A DNA stretch of 34,858 bases from a virus. A model generated the notes under the pieces. That model did not search any database. It was not told the DNA's origin and saw only the letters and a program-made list of their open reading frames with translations. Shown one piece after another: positions 1-7,954 of this stretch (position 1 is the stretch's first letter; every line of letters begins with the position of its first letter). The position numbers and the translations under genes were made by a program. The stretch is taken from the IMG/VR virus record IMGVR_UViG_3300042691_029420, positions 1 to 34,858 of that record; one strand, written 5' to 3'.

Positions 1-1
1 G

Positions 2-595
2 TCCGACGAAGAAAACAAAATGTCTTCAAAGGATATGAAGTATGTTATTAATTCTATTTTATCCGCTTTAAATTTAGACGAATTAGACGAGGATGATAGA
101 GAACAAATTATAAATAAATTTGAAGGTATTGAAGATGAAGAGTCAATGGCACCTGAAGAAGATATACCTGCCGATGAATCCGGTATGGAAGGAGAAGAAG
201 ATATGCCACCACCTCCTCCACCACCATCAGGTGAAATGGGTGAAATGACCGAAAATGATGGTTATGATGACATTTCTATGATTGCCGATAATTTATTTAA
301 AGAACATAAAGTTGAGCAGATGTTGTATAAGTATTTTACAAAGGGCAAAAACGAAAAAAAGACAGAACGATTAATCAAAGAAGAAAGACAAAGAAAAATA
401 ACAGAAAAAAATAAATTTGTCGCTTCCGAAATTAAAAGATTATCTGAAAGTATTGTTCAAGAAATTTCCGCTAAAAAGTTTATGACTAAATATCCAAAAA
501 TCAAATTTGTTGGAAAATCTAATAAAAAGAACTTAGTTTTTGAAAATTCAGATTTTAAACAATTCAAAATAACACCAAAAGGTGATATTATATGA
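2..595 (+). CDS. Acidic, proline-rich hypothetical protein, probably cut at the left edge
   Basis: I do not recognise a family. The reading frame stays open to the first bases of the window. The first ATG is at 20, but the six codons before it encode SDEENK, which matches the acidic character of the protein, so the true start may lie outside. The N-terminal part is rich in Asp/Glu and carries a run of eight prolines around residue 65. The C-terminal half is basic and helical, and ends in a compact lysine-rich stretch. An acidic N-terminus with a basic tail is common in virion or scaffold-associated phage proteins. The stop overlaps the next start by four bases (ATGA), so the two genes are probably translationally coupled. 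Its place upstream of the terminase suggests a late structural role, which is inference only. Confidence 0.7.
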   Translation, partial: SDEENKMSSKDMKYVINSILSALNLDELDEDDREQIINKFEGIEDEESMAPEEDIPADESGMEGEEDMPPPPPPPSGEMGEMTENDGYDDISMIADNLFKEHKVEQMLYKYFTKGKNEKKTERLIKEERQRKITEKNKFVASEIKRLSESIVQEISAKKFMTKYPKIKFVGKSNKKNLVFENSDFKQFKITPKGDII

Positions 596-1002
596 GTTAT
601 TTGATTTTTGTTAATGGTCTTGGACCGAATTATAAGGGTGACAATATGTATGAATTTATATTTTCATCTGACGTAAAGGATGTGTGGGATGAAAGTTGGG
701 GGGCAAAACCGGCAAATGGATATCCGAAACCTCCGGTTCTAAAATATATAAAAAAGGTCGGAGTTTTGAAAAATACTGAAATAGAACTTGAGTTAATTCA
801 AAATTCGGACTTTTTTAGTTTTATAGATGCCATGGATGATGTAATAGCATTAGCATGGGAAAAAGAAAATGAAGATATTGATTTTTCTCAGACCAAAAGA
901 TTAGTGTTCAGATTTGGTCAAACAGAAAAAGAAATAAAAGATAAATTATATGAACGAGACATTATTCTCGAATTTGAAAAAAACGCAGTTTATGAAATCT
1001 AA
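592..1002 (+). CDS. Conserved-looking hypothetical protein, 136 aa
   Basis: The start overlaps the preceding stop as ATGA and the stop overlaps the next start by 11 bases, so this is the middle of a coupled gene string. The protein looks like a compact mixed alpha/beta domain of normal composition, with aromatic residues spread along it (VWDESWG near residue 32, IALAWEKEN near residue 85) and no signal peptide or membrane segment. No catalytic motif is visible. Unlike its neighbours it has no low-complexity stretch, so it is probably a folded single-domain protein. Position in the late plus-strand block favours a neck, tail or baseplate role, but I cannot assign one. Confidence 0.75.
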   Translation: MSYLIFVNGLGPNYKGDNMYEFIFSSDVKDVWDESWGAKPANGYPKPPVLKYIKKVGVLKNTEIELELIQNSDFFSFIDAMDDVIALAWEKENEDIDFSQTKRLVFRFGQTEKEIKDKLYERDIILEFEKNAVYEI

Positions 1003-1873
1003 TAAGTATTCAGACCTTGTTAAATTCGGATTGAAACCAAAAACACTTATGACTTTATCCGAGTCAGAAATTAATACACTACATAATAATTTAATTGTTA
1101 AAAGACATATTTTGGAACAGTCTTCCCCAATTAAAAAATCCACAACAACTACTACTTATGAATTCAATCCAGGGTCCGCCGGTGTTGTGGGAAATGTTTC
1201 AATAAGTAATTCCGGTGGTAAAACTACTGTCACTCCTGTAAAAGAAATGGAAGTGTCAGAAGAATCGGAAAAAAATGATAAGAATAATCCTTGGGCAATA
1301 TGTCACGCAAAATTGGGACCTAAAAAAACACCAAAATTTGAAAGGTGTGTTAGAGATGTAAAAAAATCTATTAAAGAAGGAAAAAATTATTTTGATGTTT
1401 TATTAGAAAAAAAAGTTGTATCTTTGTTGGAAAAACATATGAGACCTAAAATGACAAAGGGGGACTTATTAAGGTTATTGGAAGAGAAAAAAATGAAAAC
1501 TCCTATTGGTAAAATAGGGTCTTTTGGTGTTAAAGAAGATAAAGATTCTGACACAAAGACCAAAGAACCTAAAACAAAACCAGGAACAAAAGAACCAAAA
1601 GCACCACCAAAACCACGAATAGATCCAAGAAGAAATCCTAATCGTGAGGCTCAACCGGATGAAAGACCTAAGGCAAAAAAAGAAACAAAAGAATCCACAA
1701 CAACCGCACCAACAAAACCTAAAACAAAACCAGGAACAAAAGAACCACCAAAACCACGAATAGATCCAAGAAGAAATCCTAATCGTGAGGCTCAACCGGA
1801 TGAAAGACCTAAGGCGGAAGATGCAAAGAAAAATATAATAGCAGCTATTGAAAAATTATTACCAAATAAATAA
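992..1873 (+). CDS. Hypothetical virion-type protein with Cys module and duplicated Pro/Arg-rich tail
   Basis: The ATG at 992 overlaps the upstream stop by 11 bases. An in-frame ATG at 950 would overlap far more and is less likely. From 992 the protein has 293 residues. Around residues 98-120 there is a WAICHA...KFERCV module with two Cys, resembling short Cys modules in other phage structural proteins. A coiled-coil-like helical stretch follows. The C-terminal third is a low-complexity Lys/Pro/Arg region containing two near-identical copies of a block with core PRIDPRRNPNREAQPDERPK, then a short helix ending in KLLPNK. The disordered basic tail could bind nucleic acid or an acidic partner. 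Function unknown; the late position suggests a virion component. Confidence 0.75.
   Translation: MKSNKYSDLVKFGLKPKTLMTLSESEINTLHNNLIVKRHILEQSSPIKKSTTTTTYEFNPGSAGVVGNVSISNSGGKTTVTPVKEMEVSEESEKNDKNNPWAICHAKLGPKKTPKFERCVRDVKKSIKEGKNYFDVLLEKKVVSLLEKHMRPKMTKGDLLRLLEEKKMKTPIGKIGSFGVKEDKDSDTKTKEPKTKPGTKEPKAPPKPRIDPRRNPNREAQPDERPKAKKETKESTTTAPTKPKTKPGTKEPPKPRIDPRRNPNREAQPDERPKAEDAKKNIIAAIEKLLPNK
1568..1815 (+). repeat. Internal duplication inside the 293-aa gene
   Basis: Two direct copies lie at 1568-1674 and 1718-1815. They are nearly identical at DNA level except for a 9-base in-frame difference (GCACCAAAA-type codons present only in the first copy) and are separated by 43 bases encoding a Lys/Thr linker. 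Each copy encodes the Pro/Arg-rich block of the C-terminal tail. The near-identity at synonymous positions points to a recent duplication. Confidence 0.85.
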
Positions 1874-1879
1874 AAAGTT

Positions 1880-3256
1880 ATGAGCAAATACAGAAAAATT
1901 AAAGAACAAATAGATTACGGAGACTATCCTGAAAGAATGGATCCTAACTTAGAGAGAAAATTGAGAGACCCTCAAGGGATGTATGCACAAAATCCCGCAT
2001 TCAAAAGAGGTGAAAAAGATGTACAAAAAATAATGTCCGCTAGATTTAAGACTGTTGTTGATAATTTGAGAAGAGCAACAGGACAACCAAATTTAAGTAG
2101 CCAACAGGTTAAATCTATGATTTTTTCTCAAATGATGAGTAGCGTGCAAAATGTAATGAGAATTGAATCTAGATATAAAGAACAATTGGAATCTATAGCA
2201 ATTGAACACGGAATAAAACAAGTCCAAATTGATCCTGATGAAGTTGTAATTGAGGCATATCTTAATAGATCACCAATAAATGTATCAAATTTTAGATATA
2301 GAGAAGAAGATAAAGATGTTAAAGATACTGAAGAAGATGATGATAATGATGGATCGGAAGAAGAAAAAATAAAACAAAACTATGGCTCATTTGATATTGA
2401 AGACTTAACAGATGAAGAAGAGTTTGATCTTGAGGTTCATAAAAGAGATATTGTTAATGCATTAATTCAGGGTTCCGCAAAATTAGGTCATTATTTATTT
2501 ATGAAGCCTGAAGTTAAGAGTCAAGTTGACGATATTGATCCTTCTTTATATAGGCAATACCAAATTATTATGGCGGCTAACGATTTTTTGTATTTTAGTA
2601 TGGAAAATATGATTGAAGCAATGAGTGAAACTGGACAAGGTGTTGCTGGTAAGGTTGAATTGGAAAATATTGACTCCGAAGAAAGTGGTGAAGAAAGTGG
2701 TGAAGAAAGTGGTGAAGAAAGTGGTCCCGACACTAAAGTAAAGGCGTATGGTATGATATTTCCAATACTGTGTCACGAAGTTGTAAAAGGATTGGAAGAA
2801 GTACAAGGAAGACATTCGTACAGTGAAAAACCAGGAATGGCGGGTAGAGTTTTAAGAAAAACAGACGTTTTATCAAAAGAACCGATGCAATTAAGAATTG
2901 GGCCTGAATTGGTTACTAAACTTAATATGGCGTTACCCGATGAAGTTTTTGAACCTGAAAATTATGGTTTAATGAGATGGTTTAAAATTATTCTATACAA
3001 AAAACCGGCTAAAGAATTTTTGGAAATTTTTGAAAATTTAATATCCGAAAAAATGGATATTTTAAAGAAAAAATTCGAAGAAATTTTAGAAGAAGCCAGA
3101 GAAAGTAAAAAAGAATACGAAGAATATAGAGAATATGAAAAAAATAAAGGAAGTTATTCATCTGAAACAGATGACGATGATGATAACAACGATGATGATG
3201 ACGATGATGGATTTGACGATCTTTTCAGTGGTTTAGGAATCACAAGAAGTAAATAA
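1880..3256 (+). CDS. Large hypothetical structural protein with acidic low-complexity segments, 458 aa
   Basis: Starts seven bases after the preceding stop, with the A-rich leader AAAAAGTT and no Shine-Dalgarno. Residues 1-140 look helical. An acidic Asp/Glu stretch follows near 145-185. A central helical domain (190-255) leads to four GEES repeats, then a folded-looking region (about 285-400) and a coiled-coil-like segment. The protein ends in a poly-Asp tail followed by DDLFSGLGITRSK. No enzyme motif is visible. It is the last gene before a strong terminator at 3262-3290, and so closes the first plus-strand unit. It may be a virion or assembly protein; I cannot match it to a T4 gene. Confidence 0.75.
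   Translation: MSKYRKIKEQIDYGDYPERMDPNLERKLRDPQGMYAQNPAFKRGEKDVQKIMSARFKTVVDNLRRATGQPNLSSQQVKSMIFSQMMSSVQNVMRIESRYKEQLESIAIEHGIKQVQIDPDEVVIEAYLNRSPINVSNFRYREEDKDVKDTEEDDDNDGSEEEKIKQNYGSFDIEDLTDEEEFDLEVHKRDIVNALIQGSAKLGHYLFMKPEVKSQVDDIDPSLYRQYQIIMAANDFLYFSMENMIEAMSETGQGVAGKVELENIDSEESGEESGEESGEESGPDTKVKAYGMIFPILCHEVVKGLEEVQGRHSYSEKPGMAGRVLRKTDVLSKEPMQLRIGPELVTKLNMALPDEVFEPENYGLMRWFKIILYKKPAKEFLEIFENLISEKMDILKKKFEEILEEARESKKEYEEYREYEKNKGSYSSETDDDDDNNDDDDDDGFDDLFSGLGITRSK
2678..2725 (+). repeat. Four tandem copies of a 12-bp unit
   Basis: GAAGAAAGTGGT is repeated four times perfectly and in frame, encoding EESG four times. It is a coding microsatellite-like expansion inside the 458-aa protein and probably acts as a flexible acidic linker. 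Confidence 0.9.
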
Positions 3257-3261
3257 AAAAG

Positions 3262-3290
3262 TTAAACCCTTCCAAATCGGAAGGGTTTAA
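3262..3290 (+). terminator. Strong hairpin terminator before the terminase gene
   Basis: A perfect 12-bp inverted repeat (TTAAACCCTTCC, then AAATC loop, then GGAAGGGTTTAA) directly follows the 458-aa gene. There is no pure T-run. The sequence runs straight into the TATTTATAT motif at 3291, so one unit ends exactly where the next seems to begin. Confidence 0.8.
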
Positions 3291-3299
3291 TATTTATAT
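3291..3299 (+). promoter_or_regulatory. Late-promoter-like box TATTTATAT upstream of terminase
   Basis: The exact nine-base motif follows the terminator hairpin. TATTTA ends six bases before the ATG at 3303, which is the usual distance between a -10 element and the transcription start. Transcription would therefore begin at or next to the ATG and give a leaderless mRNA. One of about twelve such boxes in the window. Confidence 0.6.
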
Positions 3300-3302
3300 G
3301 AT

Positions 3303-5072
3303 ATGGGATTTACAAAAGAACAATTAATAGTTGAATACACCAAGTGTATTAAGAATACACCTTATGCGTTAAAAACGTATTTACAAACCTACGATAATAC
3401 TGTTTCTCAATACGTTCCTTTAGAACTTTTTCCGGATCAGGAAAGTTTACTTCAGGATTATGAGAATTATAATGAAAACATTGCCTTGAAATATCGTCAG
3501 GCGGGGGTATCAACCGTAACTGCTGCTTGGGTTTCAAAGAAACTGGCTTTTGCACAAAAAAAGAAACCGGAAAAAATATTGATAATTGCGAACAAATTGG
3601 ATACCGCCATTGAGATGGCAAATAAGGTTCGTGCCTTTACTGAACAATGGCCTAAATGGGTTGGAATTGATTTTTCAAAAGAAAAAGATTCACAAAGACA
3701 TTACAAATTAAATAATGGTTGTGAGGTTAAAGCGGTTGCAACATCAAAGGATGCTCTTCGTGGTTATACTCCTACTATTCTTATTTTTGATGAGGCCGCT
3801 TATATTGAGGCTGATAGTGATTTTTGGGCGGCTTGTATGGCCTCTCTTTCTACCGGTGGTAAAGTTATTGTTATTTCAACACCTAACGGATTTGACCCCA
3901 TTTATTACGAAATATACGATCAAGCTCTCAGAACTATGAATGAGTTCAAAATATCTGAGATGTATTGGTTTAAAGATCCAAGATATACCAAAGACCTTAA
4001 ACTTATTAAAGTTGAAGATCTAATACATTACTTCCTTAATAGAGAAGATTATAAAAATATTGATATAATTGATTATTCTGACAAAAAGTTTACCGAAAGA
4101 AATTTTGATGAAATAAAAGCTAAAATTGCACAAGGGTATAAACCAACCTCAACTTGGTTTGAGGGAATGGTTAAAAAGTTAAAATTTGATAAACGTAAGG
4201 TATCTCAAGAGTTGGAGTGTAATTTTTTGGGATCCGGTGATAACGTATTTGACCCGAAACTTCTTCAAGATATTCATCATAATTTCATAAAAGAACCTGA
4301 AAATAAAATGATGGGTGGTTCTTTATGGATGTGGAAGGAACCGAAAGCGGATCACAAATATATTCTTGGTATGGACGTATCAAGAGGAGATTCTGAAGAC
4401 TTTACATCTATCGTTATAATTGATTTTGATGAGAGAGAACAAGTGTTAGAATACTTGGGTAAAGTTCCTCCTGATGTTGCAGCCGAGATTGCTTATAAGT
4501 GGGGGATGATGTACAATGCATTTATAGTTATTGATATCACGGGAGGTATGGGTGTTTCAAGTGCAAGAAAATTACAAGAGTTAGGATATAAAAATTTATA
4601 TATAGACAATATTGAGGCGAATAATCCTTGGAAATATAACGCAAAATTACTTGATAAAATACCCGGGATAAACTTTAATAATAAAAGAGTTCAAATCATC
4701 GCATCTTTCGAAGAAGCCATAAGACACGGATTTAAGATTTATAGTCAAAGATTGTTTAATGAAATGAATACTTTCATTTACATAAATGGAAGACCGGATC
4801 ACCAAAAAGGTCATCACGATGACTTAATTATGGGAATATCAATGGCGATTTATGTTGGGGAAAGCTCATTTTCACAACTTAAAAAAGTAGGGGAACAAAC
4901 AAAAGCAATGCTTGAATCTTGGACAGTTACTTCAAATGAAAATGTATCTAAACAAGTCGCATTTAATCCTGTAATTCCTTCAGGTCCTATGATGGGTAAT
5001 CAAAGATCTTTCACCGAACCATCGAGGAAAGATTATGAAACTTACGGATGGTTATTTGGTGGTAGACGATAG
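3303..5072 (+). CDS. 17: Terminase large subunit, gp17-like packaging ATPase-nuclease
   Basis: This 589-aa protein is close to T4 gp17 in length. It drives ATP-dependent packaging of DNA into the prohead and cuts the concatemer. The N-terminal ATPase has a P-loop region at residues 63-71 (KYRQAGVST), Walker B ILIFDEA at 159-165 and the coupling motif STPNG at 192-196. The C-terminal RNase H-like nuclease has the expected acidic residues: D358 in LGMDVSRGD, D411 in VIDITGG and D506/D507 in HHDDLIMG. The P-loop lacks the usual GK[ST] lysine; K63 at its front may substitute, as in some other terminases with a deviant Walker A. The portal gene follows directly, and the sheath and tube genes that separate the two in T4 are absent here. 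Confidence 0.96.
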   Translation: MGFTKEQLIVEYTKCIKNTPYALKTYLQTYDNTVSQYVPLELFPDQESLLQDYENYNENIALKYRQAGVSTVTAAWVSKKLAFAQKKKPEKILIIANKLDTAIEMANKVRAFTEQWPKWVGIDFSKEKDSQRHYKLNNGCEVKAVATSKDALRGYTPTILIFDEAAYIEADSDFWAACMASLSTGGKVIVISTPNGFDPIYYEIYDQALRTMNEFKISEMYWFKDPRYTKDLKLIKVEDLIHYFLNREDYKNIDIIDYSDKKFTERNFDEIKAKIAQGYKPTSTWFEGMVKKLKFDKRKVSQELECNFLGSGDNVFDPKLLQDIHHNFIKEPENKMMGGSLWMWKEPKADHKYILGMDVSRGDSEDFTSIVIIDFDEREQVLEYLGKVPPDVAAEIAYKWGMMYNAFIVIDITGGMGVSSARKLQELGYKNLYIDNIEANNPWKYNAKLLDKIPGINFNNKRVQIIASFEEAIRHGFKIYSQRLFNEMNTFIYINGRPDHQKGHHDDLIMGISMAIYVGESSFSQLKKVGEQTKAMLESWTVTSNENVSKQVAFNPVIPSGPMMGNQRSFTEPSRKDYETYGWLFGGRR

Positions 5073-5081
5073 TATTTATAA
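5073..5081 (+). promoter_or_regulatory. Late-promoter-like box TATTTATAA upstream of portal
   Basis: Lies directly after the terminase stop codon. TATTTA ends 30 bases before the portal ATG at 5109, leaving a short A/T-rich leader without Shine-Dalgarno. Confidence 0.55.
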
Positions 5082-5108
5082 AAAATCTAATTATATTAAA
5101 TTTAGTAA

Positions 5109-6944
5109 ATGGAGCAGAATAATAAAAATATGACAATTTGGCAACGACTTTCGACAGCGTTTGGTCCAAATTCATTACTGAATCAGGATTACCCAACATT
5201 CAGATATGACAAGAAAGAATTATTAAAAACCACAAACCAACAAGAATACGAAAAACAAAAATTACAAGCGCAACAAACCGTATATCTTGCAAATCAGTGG
5301 ACAAAAATTGAAAATAACTTATACACGCAAGGGGTTTATTTCGAACCAACAAGATTAGCATCCTACTACGATTACGAATCAATGGAATATACTCCCGAAA
5401 TATCTGCAGCTCTGGACATATACGCCGAAGAATCCACAACAACGAGTGAAAATGGATTTGTTCTAAAGATTTATTCTGAATCAAGAAGAATTAAAGGGGT
5501 TTTGGCTGACTTATTCAACAATGTTTTAGACATCAATACAAACCTCGTAATGTGGACAAGAAACACCTGTAAATACGGTGATAACTTTGTTTATTTGAAA
5601 TTAGACCCGGAAAAGGGAGTTGTTGGTTGTGTTCAATTACCAAATATTGAAATTGAAAGGGTTGAAAGAAGTATGAAGGGTAAATCCAATTTAAATCAAC
5701 AAGGTGGTGAAAATGAACAAAAGGCTCTTAAATTCCATTGGAAAGATAAAAATATGGAATTTAACACTTGGGAAATTGCTCACTTTAGATTACTTGGTGA
5801 TGATAGAAAACTTCCCTATGGAACATCAATGCTTGAAAAGGCGAGAAGAATTTGGAAACAACTTTTATTATCCGAAGATGCAATGTTAATTTACAGAACA
5901 TCAAGAGCACCTGAAAGAAGAGTGTTTAAAGTGTTTGTTGGTAATATGGATGATAAGGATGTTGAAGCGTATGTACAACGTGTTGCAAATAAATTCAAAA
6001 GAGACCAAGTAGTTGATTCTAAAACCGGTAATGTTGATTTAAGATTTAATCAAATGGCGGTAGATCAGGATTATTTTATTCCTGTTAGGGATACCGCACA
6101 GGCCTCCCCAATTGAAACTTTAGCGGGTGCTCAAAACCTTTCAGAAATTGCTGATATTGAATATATCCAAAAGAAATTATTAACCGCATTAAGAGTTCCA
6201 AAAGCGTTTTTAGGGTTTGAAGAAGTGGTTGGTGATGGTAAAAATCTTTCATTACAAGATATTCGTTTTGCAAGAACCATTAATAGAATTCAAAAAAGTA
6301 TGTTGTCGGAATTAAATAAAATTGCAATCATACATTTATTTTTACTTGGTTTTGAAGACGAACTTTCAAACTTTGTTCTCACACTTAACAATCCATCAAC
6401 TCAAGCTGATCTTCTTAAAGTTGAAGTATGGAAAGAAAAAATAACACTATATAAAGATGCTGTGGCAATGATAGATGGTATTGCACCTGTTTCACAATCT
6501 TGGGCTAAAAAGAATATTCTTGGATTCTCAGATGAAGAAATTAAGCTTGACATTCAACAACAAAGAATTGAAAAGGCGGTCGCCAAAGAACTTGAAAACA
6601 CACCAAATGTTATTATGAAAACAGGTATATTTGACAACATTGATAAATTATATGGTACTACAACAGGAACTACTGGAGGTGGAACCGCAGTTGAGGGTGG
6701 CGGTGAAGGTGGCGGAGGAGGTGCTGAACCGGCAGGATTAGGAGGTGCCCCTCCTGATATGGGAGGATCTGAACCACCTGGAGGAGAGGCTGGTGGGTTA
6801 ACTCCGGAATCAAAACAAGATAATTTAAACATATTATTAGAGAGTGATGATATGTTATCAGAAGATTCATTTATTGATTTATCAAAAGGAAAAAATTCTT
6901 TAGGATTAATTGAACAAGAATTAGACAAACTTCTAAATAGTTAA
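5109..6944 (+). CDS. 20: Portal vertex protein, gp20-like
   Basis: This 611-aa protein corresponds to T4 gp20, the dodecameric portal at the head vertex through which DNA is packaged and to which the neck attaches. Family-typical features include YTPEISAALDIYAEEST near residue 95, a helix-rich stem and wing region, and the conserved LRVPKAFLGFEE...NLSLQDIRFART segment near 355-390. It is longer than T4 gp20 (524 aa), mainly because of a Gly/Pro-rich disordered tail at about 518-568 followed by an acidic helical C-terminus. Two other in-frame methionines occur only further in; the ATG at 5109 keeps the conserved N-terminus. Placement between terminase and prohead protease supports the call. 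Confidence 0.95.
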   Translation: MEQNNKNMTIWQRLSTAFGPNSLLNQDYPTFRYDKKELLKTTNQQEYEKQKLQAQQTVYLANQWTKIENNLYTQGVYFEPTRLASYYDYESMEYTPEISAALDIYAEESTTTSENGFVLKIYSESRRIKGVLADLFNNVLDINTNLVMWTRNTCKYGDNFVYLKLDPEKGVVGCVQLPNIEIERVERSMKGKSNLNQQGGENEQKALKFHWKDKNMEFNTWEIAHFRLLGDDRKLPYGTSMLEKARRIWKQLLLSEDAMLIYRTSRAPERRVFKVFVGNMDDKDVEAYVQRVANKFKRDQVVDSKTGNVDLRFNQMAVDQDYFIPVRDTAQASPIETLAGAQNLSEIADIEYIQKKLLTALRVPKAFLGFEEVVGDGKNLSLQDIRFARTINRIQKSMLSELNKIAIIHLFLLGFEDELSNFVLTLNNPSTQADLLKVEVWKEKITLYKDAVAMIDGIAPVSQSWAKKNILGFSDEEIKLDIQQQRIEKAVAKELENTPNVIMKTGIFDNIDKLYGTTTGTTGGGTAVEGGGEGGGGGAEPAGLGGAPPDMGGSEPPGGEAGGLTPESKQDNLNILLESDDMLSEDSFIDLSKGKNSLGLIEQELDKLLNS

Positions 6945-6953
6945 TATTTATTA
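6945..6953 (+). promoter_or_regulatory. Late-promoter-like box TATTTATTA
   Basis: A one-mismatch version of the motif begins right after the portal stop. TATTTA ends 16 bases before the ATG at 6967. Confidence 0.5.
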
Positions 6954-6966
6954 TAAAATTAAAACT

Positions 6967-7671
6967 ATGGAATTCGGTTTATTAAAATCTAAAATAGAAA
7001 AAAAGTTAAGTGATTCATATATGAATGAATCATTCAAAAAAGAATTTGCAACTTTCAAAAAGTTAGTATTAGAAAATGAATCTTTAAGTAAAGCATTTCA
7101 CATATACAATGAATTAGGTGAAAAAAAGGGTTATAATGATAGGTTTGCGGAAGATTTTTTAGAAGAATGTGTCGATCTATATAATAGATTGGAAGTTGAA
7201 GAAAAATCAATTTTTTTATTAAATAAATGGGTTAAAAATGTAGTGACCGAAAATAATTATAAAACTATTGACACAGTATTAAACACTAATTCTGTACTAG
7301 TTGAAGAGAGAATTAAATCAAAAAATCAAATTTTAGAAAATCTTAAAAGTAAAAAAGAAGAAAAAAAATCTATTAATATTCCAATAGAAAAAATGGTTGA
7401 GATTGCAAATAAAAACTTGAACAATCATTTATCACAATTATCTGAATCTGAAGTTAAACAAATAAAGAAATACACATCTCTCTCAAAAGATGAATTAAAT
7501 AAAAGATATGAAGTTATTAGTGAAATGGTATTTGAAAAGTTAGAAATACTATCAAAATCATCAGATAATGAAACTAAACAAAAAATTGACGAAACTGTAA
7601 AAAGAATAAAAACTCAAGACATCAATACTTTAAGTTTTATTAAACTTAAATCATTGAATGAAACATTATAG
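6967..7671 (+). CDS. Helical hypothetical protein between portal and protease, 234 aa
   Basis: No family is recognised. Lys/Glu-rich composition and long predicted helices suggest an elongated or coiled-coil protein, without signal peptide or membrane segment. The slot between portal and prohead protease is filled in T4 by the small prohead core proteins gp67 and gp68, so a core or scaffold-associated role is plausible from position alone. It contains several (L/I)-x-E tripeptides, the recognition pattern of T4-type prohead protease, but in such a Glu-rich protein these could be chance. Its 3' end overlaps the convergent bS21 gene by six bases. Confidence 0.8.
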   Translation: MEFGLLKSKIEKKLSDSYMNESFKKEFATFKKLVLENESLSKAFHIYNELGEKKGYNDRFAEDFLEECVDLYNRLEVEEKSIFLLNKWVKNVVTENNYKTIDTVLNTNSVLVEERIKSKNQILENLKSKKEEKKSINIPIEKMVEIANKNLNNHLSQLSESEVKQIKKYTSLSKDELNKRYEVISEMVFEKLEILSKSSDNETKQKIDETVKRIKTQDINTLSFIKLKSLNETL

Positions 7672-7857
7672 TTTACCCGAAATAAATTTCTGTTTGTAAA
7701 TTGCTTTTTTCTTTTGAGTTCTTAATACAACTGACTTTTTTGTATATTCTTTTTTGTCTCGTAAAATCTCGTTTTGCTTGGACTTAATAACTTTTTGTTT
7801 CAGGATTTTAAGTCCTCTCTCCAAATTTATACTTTTATCAAGATTTATTATTATCAT
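7666..7857 (-). CDS. rpsU: Ribosomal protein bS21 homologue, 63 aa
   Basis: Small, very basic protein with the bS21 layout: N-terminal beta strand MIIINL, a helix containing NLERGLKILKQKVIKS, then ILRDKKEYTKKSVVLRTQKK and the final helix KKAIYKQKF. These match the family pattern of ALKRFKRK, a LRRR-YxKPS-like middle, and a C-terminal KxKAIYKQ as found in Bacteroidetes S21. bS21 binds the 30S platform next to the anti-Shine-Dalgarno end of 16S rRNA. Phage-encoded bS21 is known from other viral genomes and is thought to enter host ribosomes. The gene is antisense within the head module, convergent with the 234-aa gene and divergent from the 151-aa gene. A weak TATTTCTAT box lies at 7863-7871. 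The family call is by eye. Confidence 0.82.
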   Translation of the reverse strand: MIIINLDKSINLERGLKILKQKVIKSKQNEILRDKKEYTKKSVVLRTQKKKAIYKQKFISGKL

Positions 7858-7954
7858 ATAATATAGAAATATCTTAATATTATAAAAAGTTTTTGACTAA
7901 CGAATATTATTTTCATATTTTTTCATAAAATAAACTTTATTAACATGAAAATTA

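Noticed and set aside
1475-1795. Minus-strand frame rich in Phe/Trp/Cys
   Set aside because: Antisense of the Lys/Pro-rich repeat region of the 293-aa gene; a mirror of the repeat, not a gene.
2678-2725. Regular short repeats as a possible CRISPR array
   Set aside because: Perfect tandem 12-mers without spacers, inside a coding frame.
2521-2815. Two minus-strand frames with repeated LSSP or TTFF
   Set aside because: Both mirror the 12-bp repeat inside the 458-aa gene.
6554-6928. Open frame on the minus strand rich in Pro/Ser (124 codons)
   Set aside because: Antisense of the Gly-rich portal tail; no similarity, no promoter, and the sense frame is clearly coding.
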